DNA of 64,000 bases, taken from Flavobacterium sp. (GTDB lineage Bacteria > Bacteroidota > Bacteroidia > Flavobacteriales > Flavobacteriaceae). Position 1 is the stretch's first letter; every line of letters begins with the position of its first letter. The translations under genes were made by a program, and so were the position numbers. The notes under the pieces are model-generated. The model was not told where the DNA came from. It made no database searches and saw nothing but the letters and a program-made list of their open reading frames with translations. The DNA is taken from NCBI RefSeq assembly GCF_027490375.1, contig NZ_JAIXYH010000076.1, forward strand, positions 1 through 64,000. Reading direction: 5' to 3'. Below are positions 17,212 to 24,513 of the stretch, in pieces.

Positions 17212-18380
17212 GCGTTTTCGTTTAAAATTCCGTCGCTGGCGTCTAAAAAGAAATCGGCGGCTATGCCATCGGCAAAAAAAAGTCCTTTTTCGCTGATTTT
17301 CAAATGCGTATCGCTCAGTTCAAGCTGATTTACAGCCAAATACTTTTTCGCCTGCTTTAACAAAACGGCCTTTGCTTCCAAACCAAAATCCGTTTCATAT
17401 TCCGAAAGCGAAATACCCTTTTCTAATCGCAATTGCGTCATTACAAATTCGTTATGCCGATCGTAAGTCGACAGCTTTTCCGAAGTCGAAGGTAAATTTT
17501 CTGATTCCAGCGCCTTCACATACAACACATTATTCGAAATATTCCACAGGCGTGTGTTTCCCAAATAACTGTGCGCCGAGGGCCCGATGCCTAAATACGG
17601 TTTTCCCGACCAGTACGAACTGTTGTGGCGCGAGTGAAAATTCGGTTTTCCAAAGTTCGAAATTTCGTAATGGTCGTAACCGGCTTCTCGCAGTGTATTT
17701 CGCACCAATAAAAACTGTTGTTCCAATGCTGTTTCGTCGGGCGCCGGAATTTCTCCTTTGGCAATGAGTTTTTCCAAAGCGGTTTTGTGCTCCACGGTTA
17801 AGGCGTAAGCCGAGATATGCGGAATCGAATAGTCAATAAAATACTGCAAGGCGCGTGCTAAATCGGCACTTTTCGAACCGGGAATGCCGTAAATCAAATC
17901 CACCGAAATATTGTTGAAAAAATCGGTGCTGTTTTTCAAAGCATCGAATGCCATATTTGCATCGTGCGCCCGATTCATCAGTTTTAAATCGGCGTCTTGA
18001 AAGCTCTGTATTCCCAAACTGAGTCGGTTAAAACCCAATTGTGTCAAGTCGTTGCAGTACGTACGTCCGCTGCATCCCACCAAATCATCGGGATTGCACT
18101 CGAGCGTAATTTCTGCGTCAGCATGCAAGCGATAGTTTTTTCGAATGCTTTCGAGAATGCGGTCTAATTCCGAAACGGGTAAAATCGATGGTGTTCCACC
18201 ACCAAAGTAAACGGTATCTACGGTTTCGCTAACAGCCAAAAACGAGTCGCGACGCAGTTCTAATTCTTTTACCAAAGCACTAACCAATGCCGTTTGGTGT
18301 TTCAAACTGGTCGAAAAATGGAAGTTGCAATAGTGGCACGCTTGCTTGCAAAACGGTATGTGAATGTAAATGCCTGGCAT
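17208..18380 (-). CDS. hemW: Radical SAM haem chaperone HemW
   Basis: A 390-residue radical SAM protein. The cluster motif CKQACHYC (CxxxCxxC) follows IYIHIPF at the extreme N-terminus, with the GGGTPS glycine motif and a C-terminal HemN-type domain. The very short N-terminus and cluster spacing fit HemW, a haem-binding chaperone for respiratory enzymes, rather than the true coproporphyrinogen dehydrogenase HemN, which has a longer N-terminal extension. The start at 18380 shares one base with the ruvC stop (TGATG); an extension to 18473 would lie inside ruvC. A haem chaperone fits a genome with a haem-rich ACIII-oxidase chain. Confidence 0.85.
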   Translation of the reverse strand: MPGIYIHIPFCKQACHYCNFHFSTSLKHQTALVSALVKELELRRDSFLAVSETVDTVYFGGGTPSILPVSELDRILESIRKNYRLHADAEITLECNPDDLVGCSGRTYCNDLTQLGFNRLSLGIQSFQDADLKLMNRAHDANMAFDALKNSTDFFNNISVDLIYGIPGSKSADLARALQYFIDYSIPHISAYALTVEHKTALEKLIAKGEIPAPDETALEQQFLLVRNTLREAGYDHYEISNFGKPNFHSRHNSSYWSGKPYLGIGPSAHSYLGNTRLWNISNNVLYVKALESENLPSTSEKLSTYDRHNEFVMTQLRLEKGISLSEYETDFGLEAKAVLLKQAKKYLAVNQLELSDTHLKISEKGLFFADGIAADFFLDASDGILNENA

Positions 18381-18925
18381 CAAGAAATCCTCCCCGAATT
18401 CTGTTTCACAAAAGCGTCCCAACCGCTGTAACTGGTTCCGCCTGTTACTTTCCCTGAATTGAAATGATGGCAAACGGCTGCGGCTAATCCGTCGGTGCTG
18501 TCCAGATTTTTGGGTAATTCTTTCAGACCAAGCAATTGCTGCAACATTTTGGCTACCTGTTCTTTACTGGCATTTCCGTTTCCTGTAATTGCCATTTTTA
18601 TTTTCTTCGGTTCGTATTCTATGATCGGAATTCCGCGCGATAAACCTGCTGCCATCGCTACACCTTGCGCACGTCCTAATTTCAGCATCGATTGTACATT
18701 TTTACCGAAAAACGGCGCTTCAATCGCAATTTCATCCGGATTGTAAGTGTCGATCAATTCAACCGTTCGTTCAAAAATAAGTTTCAACTTTTTGTAGTGA
18801 TCGTCGTATTTCGACAACACCAATTCATTAAGCTGAATAAACTTCATGTTCTTGCGCTCAATGGCAATTACACCAAAACCCATAATGGTTGTTCCGGGAT
18901 CGATTCCTAAAATGATTTTCTCCAT
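18380..18925 (-). CDS. ruvC: Holliday junction resolvase RuvC
   Basis: A 181-residue RNase H-fold endonuclease that cleaves Holliday junctions after RuvAB branch migration. Catalytic acidic residues are visible in GIDPGTT (N-terminal Asp), AIEAPFFG (Glu), and DSTDGLAAAVCHH near the C-terminus (paired Asp). The start at 18925 gives MEKIILGIDPG, the usual RuvC N-terminus; the longer frame to 18994 overlaps the divergent membrane protein gene. It is first in the minus-strand run with hemW, and its partner ruvB lies separately at 33.8-34.8 kb. Confidence 0.95.
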   Translation of the reverse strand: MEKIILGIDPGTTIMGFGVIAIERKNMKFIQLNELVLSKYDDHYKKLKLIFERTVELIDTYNPDEIAIEAPFFGKNVQSMLKLGRAQGVAMAAGLSRGIPIIEYEPKKIKMAITGNGNASKEQVAKMLQQLLGLKELPKNLDSTDGLAAAVCHHFNSGKVTGGTSYSGWDAFVKQNSGRIS

Positions 18926-18978
18926 TTCTAAAGGCGCGTTTCTTTGAAGGCTATGGCACAATTGCGTTTCTTTGTAGC

Positions 18979-19902
18979 ATGAGTGCACCGACAAACAAAA
19001 CTAAGCAATTACTCACCGTAAGCCTTAAAATTGCTGTAGTTTCTTTGGCAATCGGTTTTACGATTTACAAACTGCAAAACAACAACTTTTCCGAAATTCA
19101 GGAATTCGCGTTAGATTATTTTGCAAAACTGAGTCCGTTTCTTGTCGTTTTTTTGGTGTACCTCTCTTTTCAGAACCGCTTTTTGGAAATTGTGAAATGG
19201 CAAAATTTGGGCGCAACTGTAAAACCACTGTCCATACATAAATCGGCCGAAGAAGTTTTCGCAGCCTTTACTTTAGGGAGTTTTACACCAAACGGTTTGG
19301 GCGAATACGCGGGAAAAGCCTTGTTTTATCCAAAGCAAGTACGATTAAAAATTGTTGCACTCAATTTGGTTTGTAACGGCGTGCAAATGTTTTACAGCGT
19401 ACTTTTTGGCTTGCTGGCGTTTGCATTTCTCGGTTTAGTAAGCTTTTTGCAATTGGCAGGAATTCTTGTTGCAGCTGCGGCACTGCTTTTTATACTGCAA
19501 AAAGTGAGTCGGCGTTTTCAATCAAAAGTGCACGATTTTTTCAAAGCAGGCTTTTCGGTTTCTTCGCGGGTGCATCAGCGAAATTTCTTTTATGGATTGT
19601 TGCGGTACGCCACGTTTACCTCGCAATATGTGCTTTTTTTGCACGTCGGAAATCCGCAAACCAGCGTGATCGCTCTTTATGCAGCTGTTGCCGCAACGTA
19701 TTTATTAGCATCGTCGTTGCCTGCTTTTCAATTATTCGATTTTGCAGTGAAAACAGGTGTTGCTTTGCTGTTTTTTAGTGAATTGGGAATCGATCCGCAA
19801 CTAATATTACTCATCACGTTGCTTATGTGGTTGCTCAATGTGGTGGTTCCTTTACTGATCGGAACTTTTTACGTACTTCGCTTTAAACCTCTCGACACAT
19901 GA
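18979..19902 (+). CDS. Flippase-like membrane protein (LPG synthase TM/UPF0104 family)
   Basis: A 307-residue polytopic membrane protein with about eight spans. It matches the lysylphosphatidylglycerol synthase transmembrane (UPF0104) family, with the typical FTLGSFTPNGLGEYAGKA region, where the family carries a conserved TPGGLG-like motif. The soluble lysyl-transferase domain is absent, so it is the flippase-like part only. Its stop overlaps the start of a family 2 glycosyltransferase gene (ATGA). Such pairs usually act together in making or moving a glycolipid or lipid-linked sugar. Substrate unknown. Confidence 0.82.
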   Translation: MSAPTNKTKQLLTVSLKIAVVSLAIGFTIYKLQNNNFSEIQEFALDYFAKLSPFLVVFLVYLSFQNRFLEIVKWQNLGATVKPLSIHKSAEEVFAAFTLGSFTPNGLGEYAGKALFYPKQVRLKIVALNLVCNGVQMFYSVLFGLLAFAFLGLVSFLQLAGILVAAAALLFILQKVSRRFQSKVHDFFKAGFSVSSRVHQRNFFYGLLRYATFTSQYVLFLHVGNPQTSVIALYAAVAATYLLASSLPAFQLFDFAVKTGVALLFFSELGIDPQLILLITLLMWLLNVVVPLLIGTFYVLRFKPLDT

Positions 19903-20975
19903 TTGCCGCAATTCTGATTAGTTATGTTGCCGTTATGTTTGTTTTTCTGCGAAAGCGGACAAAAAAGCACGAACAAACAAATCCAGAGCAAGCGCTTCCG
20001 CTGAGTGTTTTAATTCCGTTTCGAGGTTCGGTTTCTGAACTGAGCAGTTTGTTAAACGACCTCAACAACCAAGATTATCCATTAGAGAACGTGGAGGTTT
20101 TGATTGTAAACGACAGTGAGCAGCCGCTACATTTAGCAACCGAGTCATTTCGTTTTTCTTTGCAAATAATCGATTCGCTTGCGCGGAAGGGTAAGAAAGC
20201 AGCCATCGATTTGGGAGTTTCGACAGCCAAAAACGAACATATTTTGTCTCTGGATGCCGATGTTCGTTTAAAAGCCACGCACCTAAGCGGATTTTCACAG
20301 GCGTTTGCTACCGAAAATGATTTAGTCGTTGGCGTGCTTCATTTCAACGAACTGCCCAAAAATTTTTCGAACTATTTTGAATATTACGAGTATTACGGCA
20401 TGCAGGCCGTTACGCAAGCGTCGGTTTTGTTCGGAAACAGTTTGCTGTGTAGCGGCGCGAATCTCGGATTTACAAAAGCAACGTACGTAAAAACTCGTGC
20501 CATACGAACCGATTTCGAACTGGAAAGTGGCGACGATATGTTTCTGCTTCAAGCGGCAAAGAAATCGAAGTTTAAAATAGGCTTGGCGTCGGGGCGTAGC
20601 AGCTCGGCTTTGTTGAACTATCAAACCAATTTACAGGCGGTTTTGGCGCAGCGCATTCGGTGGGGTGCAAAATCGGTGGTGTATAAAGATGTAAGCGTGC
20701 TTGCTTTTACGCTTCTCGTTGCCGCTGCGGTTTGGGCACAAGTTTGGGTGCTTAGCGCGCTGCTTTTCGGCAAAAAAATGCATGTAGAGCTGGTTTTGAT
20801 TTTAGCGAAAATTGCAATAGATTTTCTGTTGGTATGTAAACATGCATCGGTTATAGGGCAACGTCCGAGCTTACGAGTTGATGTGGTGTTGGCGTATCCG
20901 TTCATAACGGCTTACCTCAGTTTACGTGCGCTAGTTGGAAAAACAACTTGGAAAAATCGATCGATAAGTAGATAG
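19899..20975 (+). CDS. Family 2 glycosyltransferase, membrane-associated
   Basis: A 358-residue GT2. It has one N-terminal membrane span (residues 1-16), a GT-A domain with VLIPFRG, VLIVNDSE and the metal motif LDADVRL, an acceptor/catalytic acidic pair in ELESGDDMFLL (ED-like), and QRIRWGAKS, which corresponds to the QxxRW motif of processive synthases. Two or three membrane spans close the protein. It resembles the ceramide- or dolichyl-type glycosyltransferases found in Bacteroidota lipid loci. It overlaps the upstream flippase-like gene by 4 bases, so the two probably work on one lipid-linked sugar. Confidence 0.82.
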   Translation: MIAAILISYVAVMFVFLRKRTKKHEQTNPEQALPLSVLIPFRGSVSELSSLLNDLNNQDYPLENVEVLIVNDSEQPLHLATESFRFSLQIIDSLARKGKKAAIDLGVSTAKNEHILSLDADVRLKATHLSGFSQAFATENDLVVGVLHFNELPKNFSNYFEYYEYYGMQAVTQASVLFGNSLLCSGANLGFTKATYVKTRAIRTDFELESGDDMFLLQAAKKSKFKIGLASGRSSSALLNYQTNLQAVLAQRIRWGAKSVVYKDVSVLAFTLLVAAAVWAQVWVLSALLFGKKMHVELVLILAKIAIDFLLVCKHASVIGQRPSLRVDVVLAYPFITAYLSLRALVGKTTWKNRSISR

Positions 20976-20982
20976 ACTATTT

Positions 20983-21462
20983 TTAATTCCCGTTAATTTT
21001 TACAGGAACAACAAACGACGATGTAACCGGAACGCCTCGTTTTAGTGCGGGTGTGATCGGTGGGAAATCCACCAAACGCGCTTGCAATACCGAATCGATT
21101 ACGGCTTGTTGCATTTCGGGAATGCTATCGCGGTGCGCTACTTCAAATTTTAATTCGGCTTTGTTGGTGATGGTAATTTTTAGTTTGAGTGTATCCGAAT
21201 TTGAAGCCGAGAGTTGCAGCGTATCGGCACTTAATTTTTGCTGAATGAGTGTGGTAATGAAATCGAAAAAGCATTGCTGCCGCTCGAATTTTTCGGTGAG
21301 TGCTTCACAATCGGCAACGTTTGGATATTCGTCGACTTGACGCCAATTTACCTGTTTTAATTCTTGTTCCAATAATTCGGTTTCCGACGGAACTTTTTTT
21401 GGCCAATCGGTGCAACCAAGGAACAGGAAACTTACGAGTACGAGAAGCATCGACTTTTTCAC
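20983..21462 (-). CDS. Lipoprotein with TonB-C-like end, GTG start
   Basis: A 159-residue lipoprotein. I choose the GTG at 21462, which gives MKKSMLLVLVSFLFLGC with a basic start and lipobox, and which forms a GTGA overlap with the stop of the upstream gene. The alternative ATG at 21450 loses the basic residues. The C-terminal half (LVDFPPITPALKRGVPVTSSFVVPVKING) resembles the beta-strand region of TonB C-terminal domains, but there is no N-terminal anchor or Pro-rich linker as in true TonB. A periplasmic protein-protein interaction role is only an inference. It forms a two-gene minus-strand unit with the next gene. Confidence 0.68.
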   Translation of the reverse strand: MKKSMLLVLVSFLFLGCTDWPKKVPSETELLEQELKQVNWRQVDEYPNVADCEALTEKFERQQCFFDFITTLIQQKLSADTLQLSASNSDTLKLKITITNKAELKFEVAHRDSIPEMQQAVIDSVLQARLVDFPPITPALKRGVPVTSSFVVPVKINGN

Positions 21463-21818
21463 GGCTTTGTTTTTCGAGAGTTCACATAATCTTGGTACGA
21501 TTTGGCCAGCCATTCTTGTTTCGATTTTTCGGCAGTTTCGCGTTCCGATTTGTACAATTTGCCCAAACGTTCGGAGTATGCCGCAATTTTACAAGTAAAG
21601 GTATAGTATTCCTCTTTGGTTAGCAGCGGATCTTTTCCGGTACGTTCAACAAAACTAAAAAACAGTTCATCGAAATCTTTGTGTGTGTACGCCAGCACTT
21701 CTTTCTTGAACTTTTGATACAAACGTTCTTTAATAGCCGCATCTTCGTCGGTTGCTTGCGAAAAGCACAAAGTTGTCATCAACAACAAAAATAGCAGTGC
21801 GAACTTATTCCATTTCAT
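21459..21818 (-). CDS. Small exported protein of unknown function
   Basis: I do not recognise a family. From the ATG at 21818 the product is 119 residues with a clear signal peptide (MKWNKFALLFLLLMTTLCFSQ). The mature part is helical and charged, with Lys/Glu-rich segments such as KRLYQKFKKEV-like repeats and WLAKSYQDYVN. A frame extension to 22007 overlaps the divergent DUF456 gene and is rejected. Its stop overlaps the GTG start of the TonB-C-like lipoprotein gene, so the two are probably cotranslated and act in the envelope together. Confidence 0.65.
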   Translation of the reverse strand: MKWNKFALLFLLLMTTLCFSQATDEDAAIKERLYQKFKKEVLAYTHKDFDELFFSFVERTGKDPLLTKEEYYTFTCKIAAYSERLGKLYKSERETAEKSKQEWLAKSYQDYVNSRKTKP

Positions 21819-21867
21819 AGTAACTTCGTTTAACTTCGGTGGTTTCAAAAGTACAAATTTAACAGTG

Positions 21868-22374
21868 ATGGATATTTTTTTGGTTATCGCGGGTTTTGTC
21901 TGTTGTTTGGCGGGAATTGTCGGCAGTGTTTTGCCGGCTTTACCGGGCGTAAGTGTTAGTTGGATTGGTTTGTTGTTGCTGCATTTTACGAGTAAATCGC
22001 CCGACAATTATTATTTGCTCACAACAACGTTGGTGCTTACGCTACTCATTTCGTTTTTGGATTACTACTTGCCGAGTCGCGGAACGAAAGCGGCTGGCGG
22101 AAGTCGTTATGCGGTTTACGGAACCAACGTCGGTTTGCTGGTAGGAATTCTCTTTCCGATTCCGCTGGGATTTCTAATCGGTCCGTTTTTAGGCGCTTTT
22201 CTTGGCGAATTTATCTTTGCCAAAGCACCGATTTCAATAGCTTTTAAAGCAGCTTTTGGCAGTTTTATCGCATTGATGGGTTCTATGGTAATGAAAGTAT
22301 TGTGTTCGATTTTATTTCTGGTGATTTTCGTTTGGAAGTTCTACCAATACGAGTTAATACGTTTGTTTCTTTAG
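21868..22374 (+). CDS. DUF456 domain membrane protein
   Basis: A 168-residue protein of DUF456. It consists of Gly-rich hydrophobic spans (FLVIAGFVCCLAGIVGSVLPALPG at the start, GTNVGLLVGILFPIPLG, GPFLGAFLGEFI). The pattern of glycine-zipper helices is characteristic of the family; function is unknown. I start at ATG 21868; a GTG lies one codon earlier. It is divergent from the small exported protein gene, with only 49 bases between. Confidence 0.85.
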   Translation: MDIFLVIAGFVCCLAGIVGSVLPALPGVSVSWIGLLLLHFTSKSPDNYYLLTTTLVLTLLISFLDYYLPSRGTKAAGGSRYAVYGTNVGLLVGILFPIPLGFLIGPFLGAFLGEFIFAKAPISIAFKAAFGSFIALMGSMVMKVLCSILFLVIFVWKFYQYELIRLFL

Positions 22375-22486
22375 GTACTAAAATCAAAAAAGCCCTCCAA
22401 ATTAATGGAAAGCTTTTCATTGGTCTAACTACTAAACCTTCCGCCTCTCAGCGGAAAACAACACAACTATCTTTGATATCTTGGGC

Positions 22487-22514
22487 AAAAAAGCCTTTCT
22501 TGACTGAAAGGCTT
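22487..22514 (-). terminator. Terminator after tRNA-Asp
   Basis: Read on the minus strand, AAGCCTTTC (22514-22506) pairs perfectly with GAAAGGCTT (22499-22491) over a 6-base loop and runs into T residues. It lies 12 bases 3' of the tRNA. Confidence 0.7.
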
Positions 22515-22526
22515 CTTTACTTTTTG

Positions 22527-22600
22527 CGGTCTGGACGGGACTCGAACCCGCGACCTCCGCCGTGACAGGGCGGCATTCTAACCAACTGAACTACCAAACC
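22527..22600 (-). tRNA. tRNA-Asp(GTC)
   Basis: On the minus strand the gene begins GGTTTGG at 22600 and ends CCAGACC plus discriminator G at 22527. The acceptor arm pairs fully, with one G-U. The D-arm is AGTTCAGTTGGTTAGAAT, the anticodon loop CTGTCAC reads GTC, and the T-arm is GGGTTCGAGTCCC. The 3' CCA is not encoded (the genome reads CAA after the discriminator), as usual in Bacteroidota. An intrinsic terminator follows. Confidence 0.95.
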
Positions 22601-22671
22601 ATCGCATAATTGCGGTTGCAAATATACAAGCTTGTTCGTAATTCGCAAGCGTTTTTCGAAAAAAACTCGAA

Positions 22672-23598
22672 TTAACCGAACTTTTGTTTTTCCACTAAAT
22701 ACGTGGTTAAAATTTGCTCGAAGCTATCTGCAACATTTACAGGAACATATCTGATTTTATTTTGCGCAGCCGAGCTTGCCAATTCTTTAAACTTTTTTTC
22801 GACTTTGGTCTTATATTCGGTTCGAAACTGCTCTGCAAACAGATTTATCTCGTCGCCAGATTCCAAATCAATGAATTTTCTAGGCGTGGTATCGAAGTCA
22901 AAATCTATTTCCGTTTGCTTATCGAACACATGAAAAACGATTACGCGGTGTTTATTGTGGCGCAAATGTTGCAAAGCGGTAATCAATTTTTCGTCGGTTG
23001 AGAGTTGAAACAAATCCGTGAATAAGACAACCATCGAACGGCGGTGTAATTTCTCGGCAATTTCGTGTAAGATTTTGGCTGTATTGGTTTGTTTGCGTTC
23101 GGTTGCTGAGGCGAGCGTTTCTTCGAGGATGTTCAAAATCATGCGATGGTGGCGATCGCTGCCTTTTTCCGGCGCGTAATAATCGTATTGATCCGAAAAC
23201 AAACTCAAACCAACGGCATCGCGCTGGCGTTTGAGCAGATTCATTAAAACTGCGGTCGCCAAAATCGCAAAACCAGCTTTTGATTGGTAAAACGGCTGAT
23301 CGTCGCGCAATTTTGGATAATGCATCGACGAGGAGTTGTCGATGATAAAATGGCAGCGCAAGTTGGTTTCCTCTTCGTAGCGTTTGGTGTAGAGTCGGTC
23401 GGTTTTGGCAAAGAGTTTCCAATCGATATGTCGAGTCGATTCGCCTTTGTTGTACAATTTATGTTCGGCAAATTCGGACGAGAAACCGTGAAACGGACTT
23501 TTATGCATGCCGTTGATAAAGCCTTCTACAATCTGATTGGCGAGCAATTCCAGATGTTGAAACGCGGCTATTTTTTCAAAATTTTGCTCTATTTTCAT
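22672..23598 (-). CDS. DUF58 domain protein (vWA-like)
   Basis: A 308-residue protein with the DUF58 core (STRHIDWKLFAKTDRLYTKRY, the most conserved block, about residues 54-75), followed by a von Willebrand A-like fold with a MIDAS-type DNSSSMH (DxSxS, about 86-93). There is no membrane span, so it is the cytoplasmic form. DUF58 proteins usually sit with MoxR ATPases and BatA/B-type proteins in Bacteroidota, with a role in envelope or metal-centre assembly. No MoxR gene is in this window; instead it follows thioredoxin and dnaE on the same strand. A terminator separates it from trxA. Confidence 0.87.
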   Translation of the reverse strand: MKIEQNFEKIAAFQHLELLANQIVEGFINGMHKSPFHGFSSEFAEHKLYNKGESTRHIDWKLFAKTDRLYTKRYEEETNLRCHFIIDNSSSMHYPKLRDDQPFYQSKAGFAILATAVLMNLLKRQRDAVGLSLFSDQYDYYAPEKGSDRHHRMILNILEETLASATERKQTNTAKILHEIAEKLHRRSMVVLFTDLFQLSTDEKLITALQHLRHNKHRVIVFHVFDKQTEIDFDFDTTPRKFIDLESGDEINLFAEQFRTEYKTKVEKKFKELASSAAQNKIRYVPVNVADSFEQILTTYLVEKQKFG

Positions 23599-23621
23599 AG
23601 CTGCAAGTTACTGTTTTAAGC

Positions 23622-23649
23622 AAAAAAATCCCGCACAGGCGGGATTTTT
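23622..23649 (-). terminator. Terminator of trxA
   Basis: ATCCCGC (23628-23634) and GCGGGAT (23639-23645) form a perfect stem with a 4-base loop, flanked by A- and T-runs on both sides, so it could work in both directions. It lies between the trxA stop and the DUF58 start. Confidence 0.85.
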
Positions 23650-23670
23650 GTTTGTATACAACTGTATGAA

Positions 23671-23988
23671 TTACAAATGTGCGTCGAGCGACTCGGCGTA
23701 GGTTTGTTTTGGAGCAACACCTACTTGCTTATTCACTACTTCGCCGTTTTTGAACGTTAATACAGTAGGAATATTTCTGATTCCGTATTTTGCTGCGAAC
23801 TCTTGGTTGGCGTCAACATCAACTTTGCCTACTACAGCTTTTCCAGCGTACTCGGTTGCTAATTCTTCGATTACCGGACCTACCATACGGCATGGCCCGC
23901 ACCATGCTGCCCAGAAATCAACCAAAACAGGCTTATCTGATTTTAATACAATCTCTTCAAAAGTCGCGTCTGTAATTGCTATTGCCAT
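23671..23988 (-). CDS. trxA: Thioredoxin
   Basis: A 105-residue thioredoxin that reduces protein disulfides in the cytoplasm. The redox motif WCGPC lies in VDFWAAWCGPCRM, the cis-Pro loop is IPTVLTF, and the length is typical. I start at 23988 (MAIAITDATFEE); the seven codons upstream (MYRKYII) add nothing and are absent from the family. It lies 3' of dnaE on the same strand, a pairing I recall in other flavobacteria, but about 0.5 kb of repeat DNA separates the two here, so it may have its own promoter. Confidence 0.95.
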   Translation of the reverse strand: MAIAITDATFEEIVLKSDKPVLVDFWAAWCGPCRMVGPVIEELATEYAGKAVVGKVDVDANQEFAAKYGIRNIPTVLTFKNGEVVNKQVGVAPKQTYAESLDAHL

Positions 23989-24009
23989 AATTATATATTT
24001 TCTGTACAA

Positions 24010-24151
24010 AAGTACAAGGATTCAACGAAATGGATTCAAAATTTATATCGCTTTTAGCTATTTCGGTATGCCGATTACCAATCTTAGGCGATAAAAGCGT
24101 GGGCTTGTTGCTCCGAATTGTTGGTGTTTAGTGACTCGATTTTTGGAGAAA
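24010..24151. other. Short spacer between trxA and composite repeat B
   Basis: A 142-base spacer. No gene is seen. It contains the likely trxA leader on the minus strand and no clear -33/-7 pair that I can assign. Confidence 0.35.
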
Positions 24152-24484
24152 TTGGGTGTGCCGGCTGTGCGAAAAATTGCCCGTAATATTGCAATATTAC
24201 CTCGGGTTAAAATATTGAAAACAAGATAATTAATTGATTTAAAAAAAGATCCAAATTCCTTTCTTTACCCATTTGAAAACATAACGTTTTTTCTGGAAAC
24301 GATTGCTGCGGTAAGGACAGCAGCGGATAGCTTTTGCACGGAATTTTTACAAGTGACGGCAGCGGCAATGCGATAGCACGTGCAAGCGCCTGACACTTGA
24401 AAAATTCCGTGCAAAACTTGCAGCGCATGGCCTGACGGCGGTGATGTACTTCCACCGAACGCGTACCGCCGGACCGCCCAAAAA
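24152..24484 (-). repeat. Composite intergenic repeat, copy B (minus orientation)
   Basis: Read on the minus strand from 24484, this starts with GGGCGGTCCGGCGG. A hairpin follows with arms 24466-24471 and 24436-24441 (CGGCGG/CCGCCG) and loop core GTGGAAGT, then GTCAGGCCATGCGCT. A long hairpin comes next: 23-base arms 24332-24355 and 24394-24416 with a single-base bulge, containing GCACGGAATTTTT. Then the 19-base block CCGCTGCTGTCCTTACCGC (24308-24326), an AT-rich stretch, and the palindrome GTAATATTGCAATATTAC (24183-24200). The same order of blocks occurs at 32294-32525 with a different central hairpin. It begins about 40 bases 3' of dnaE on dnaE's strand. Short frames inside it are not genes. 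Confidence 0.75.
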
Positions 24485-24513
24485 ACCAATAAAAGTATTG
24501 CTAATGCGCGCTT

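Noticed and set aside
24207-24489. Two frames (82 and 74 codons) between trxA and dnaE
   Set aside because: They run through hairpins and repeat blocks shared with 32.3-32.5 kb, where the frame is not kept.
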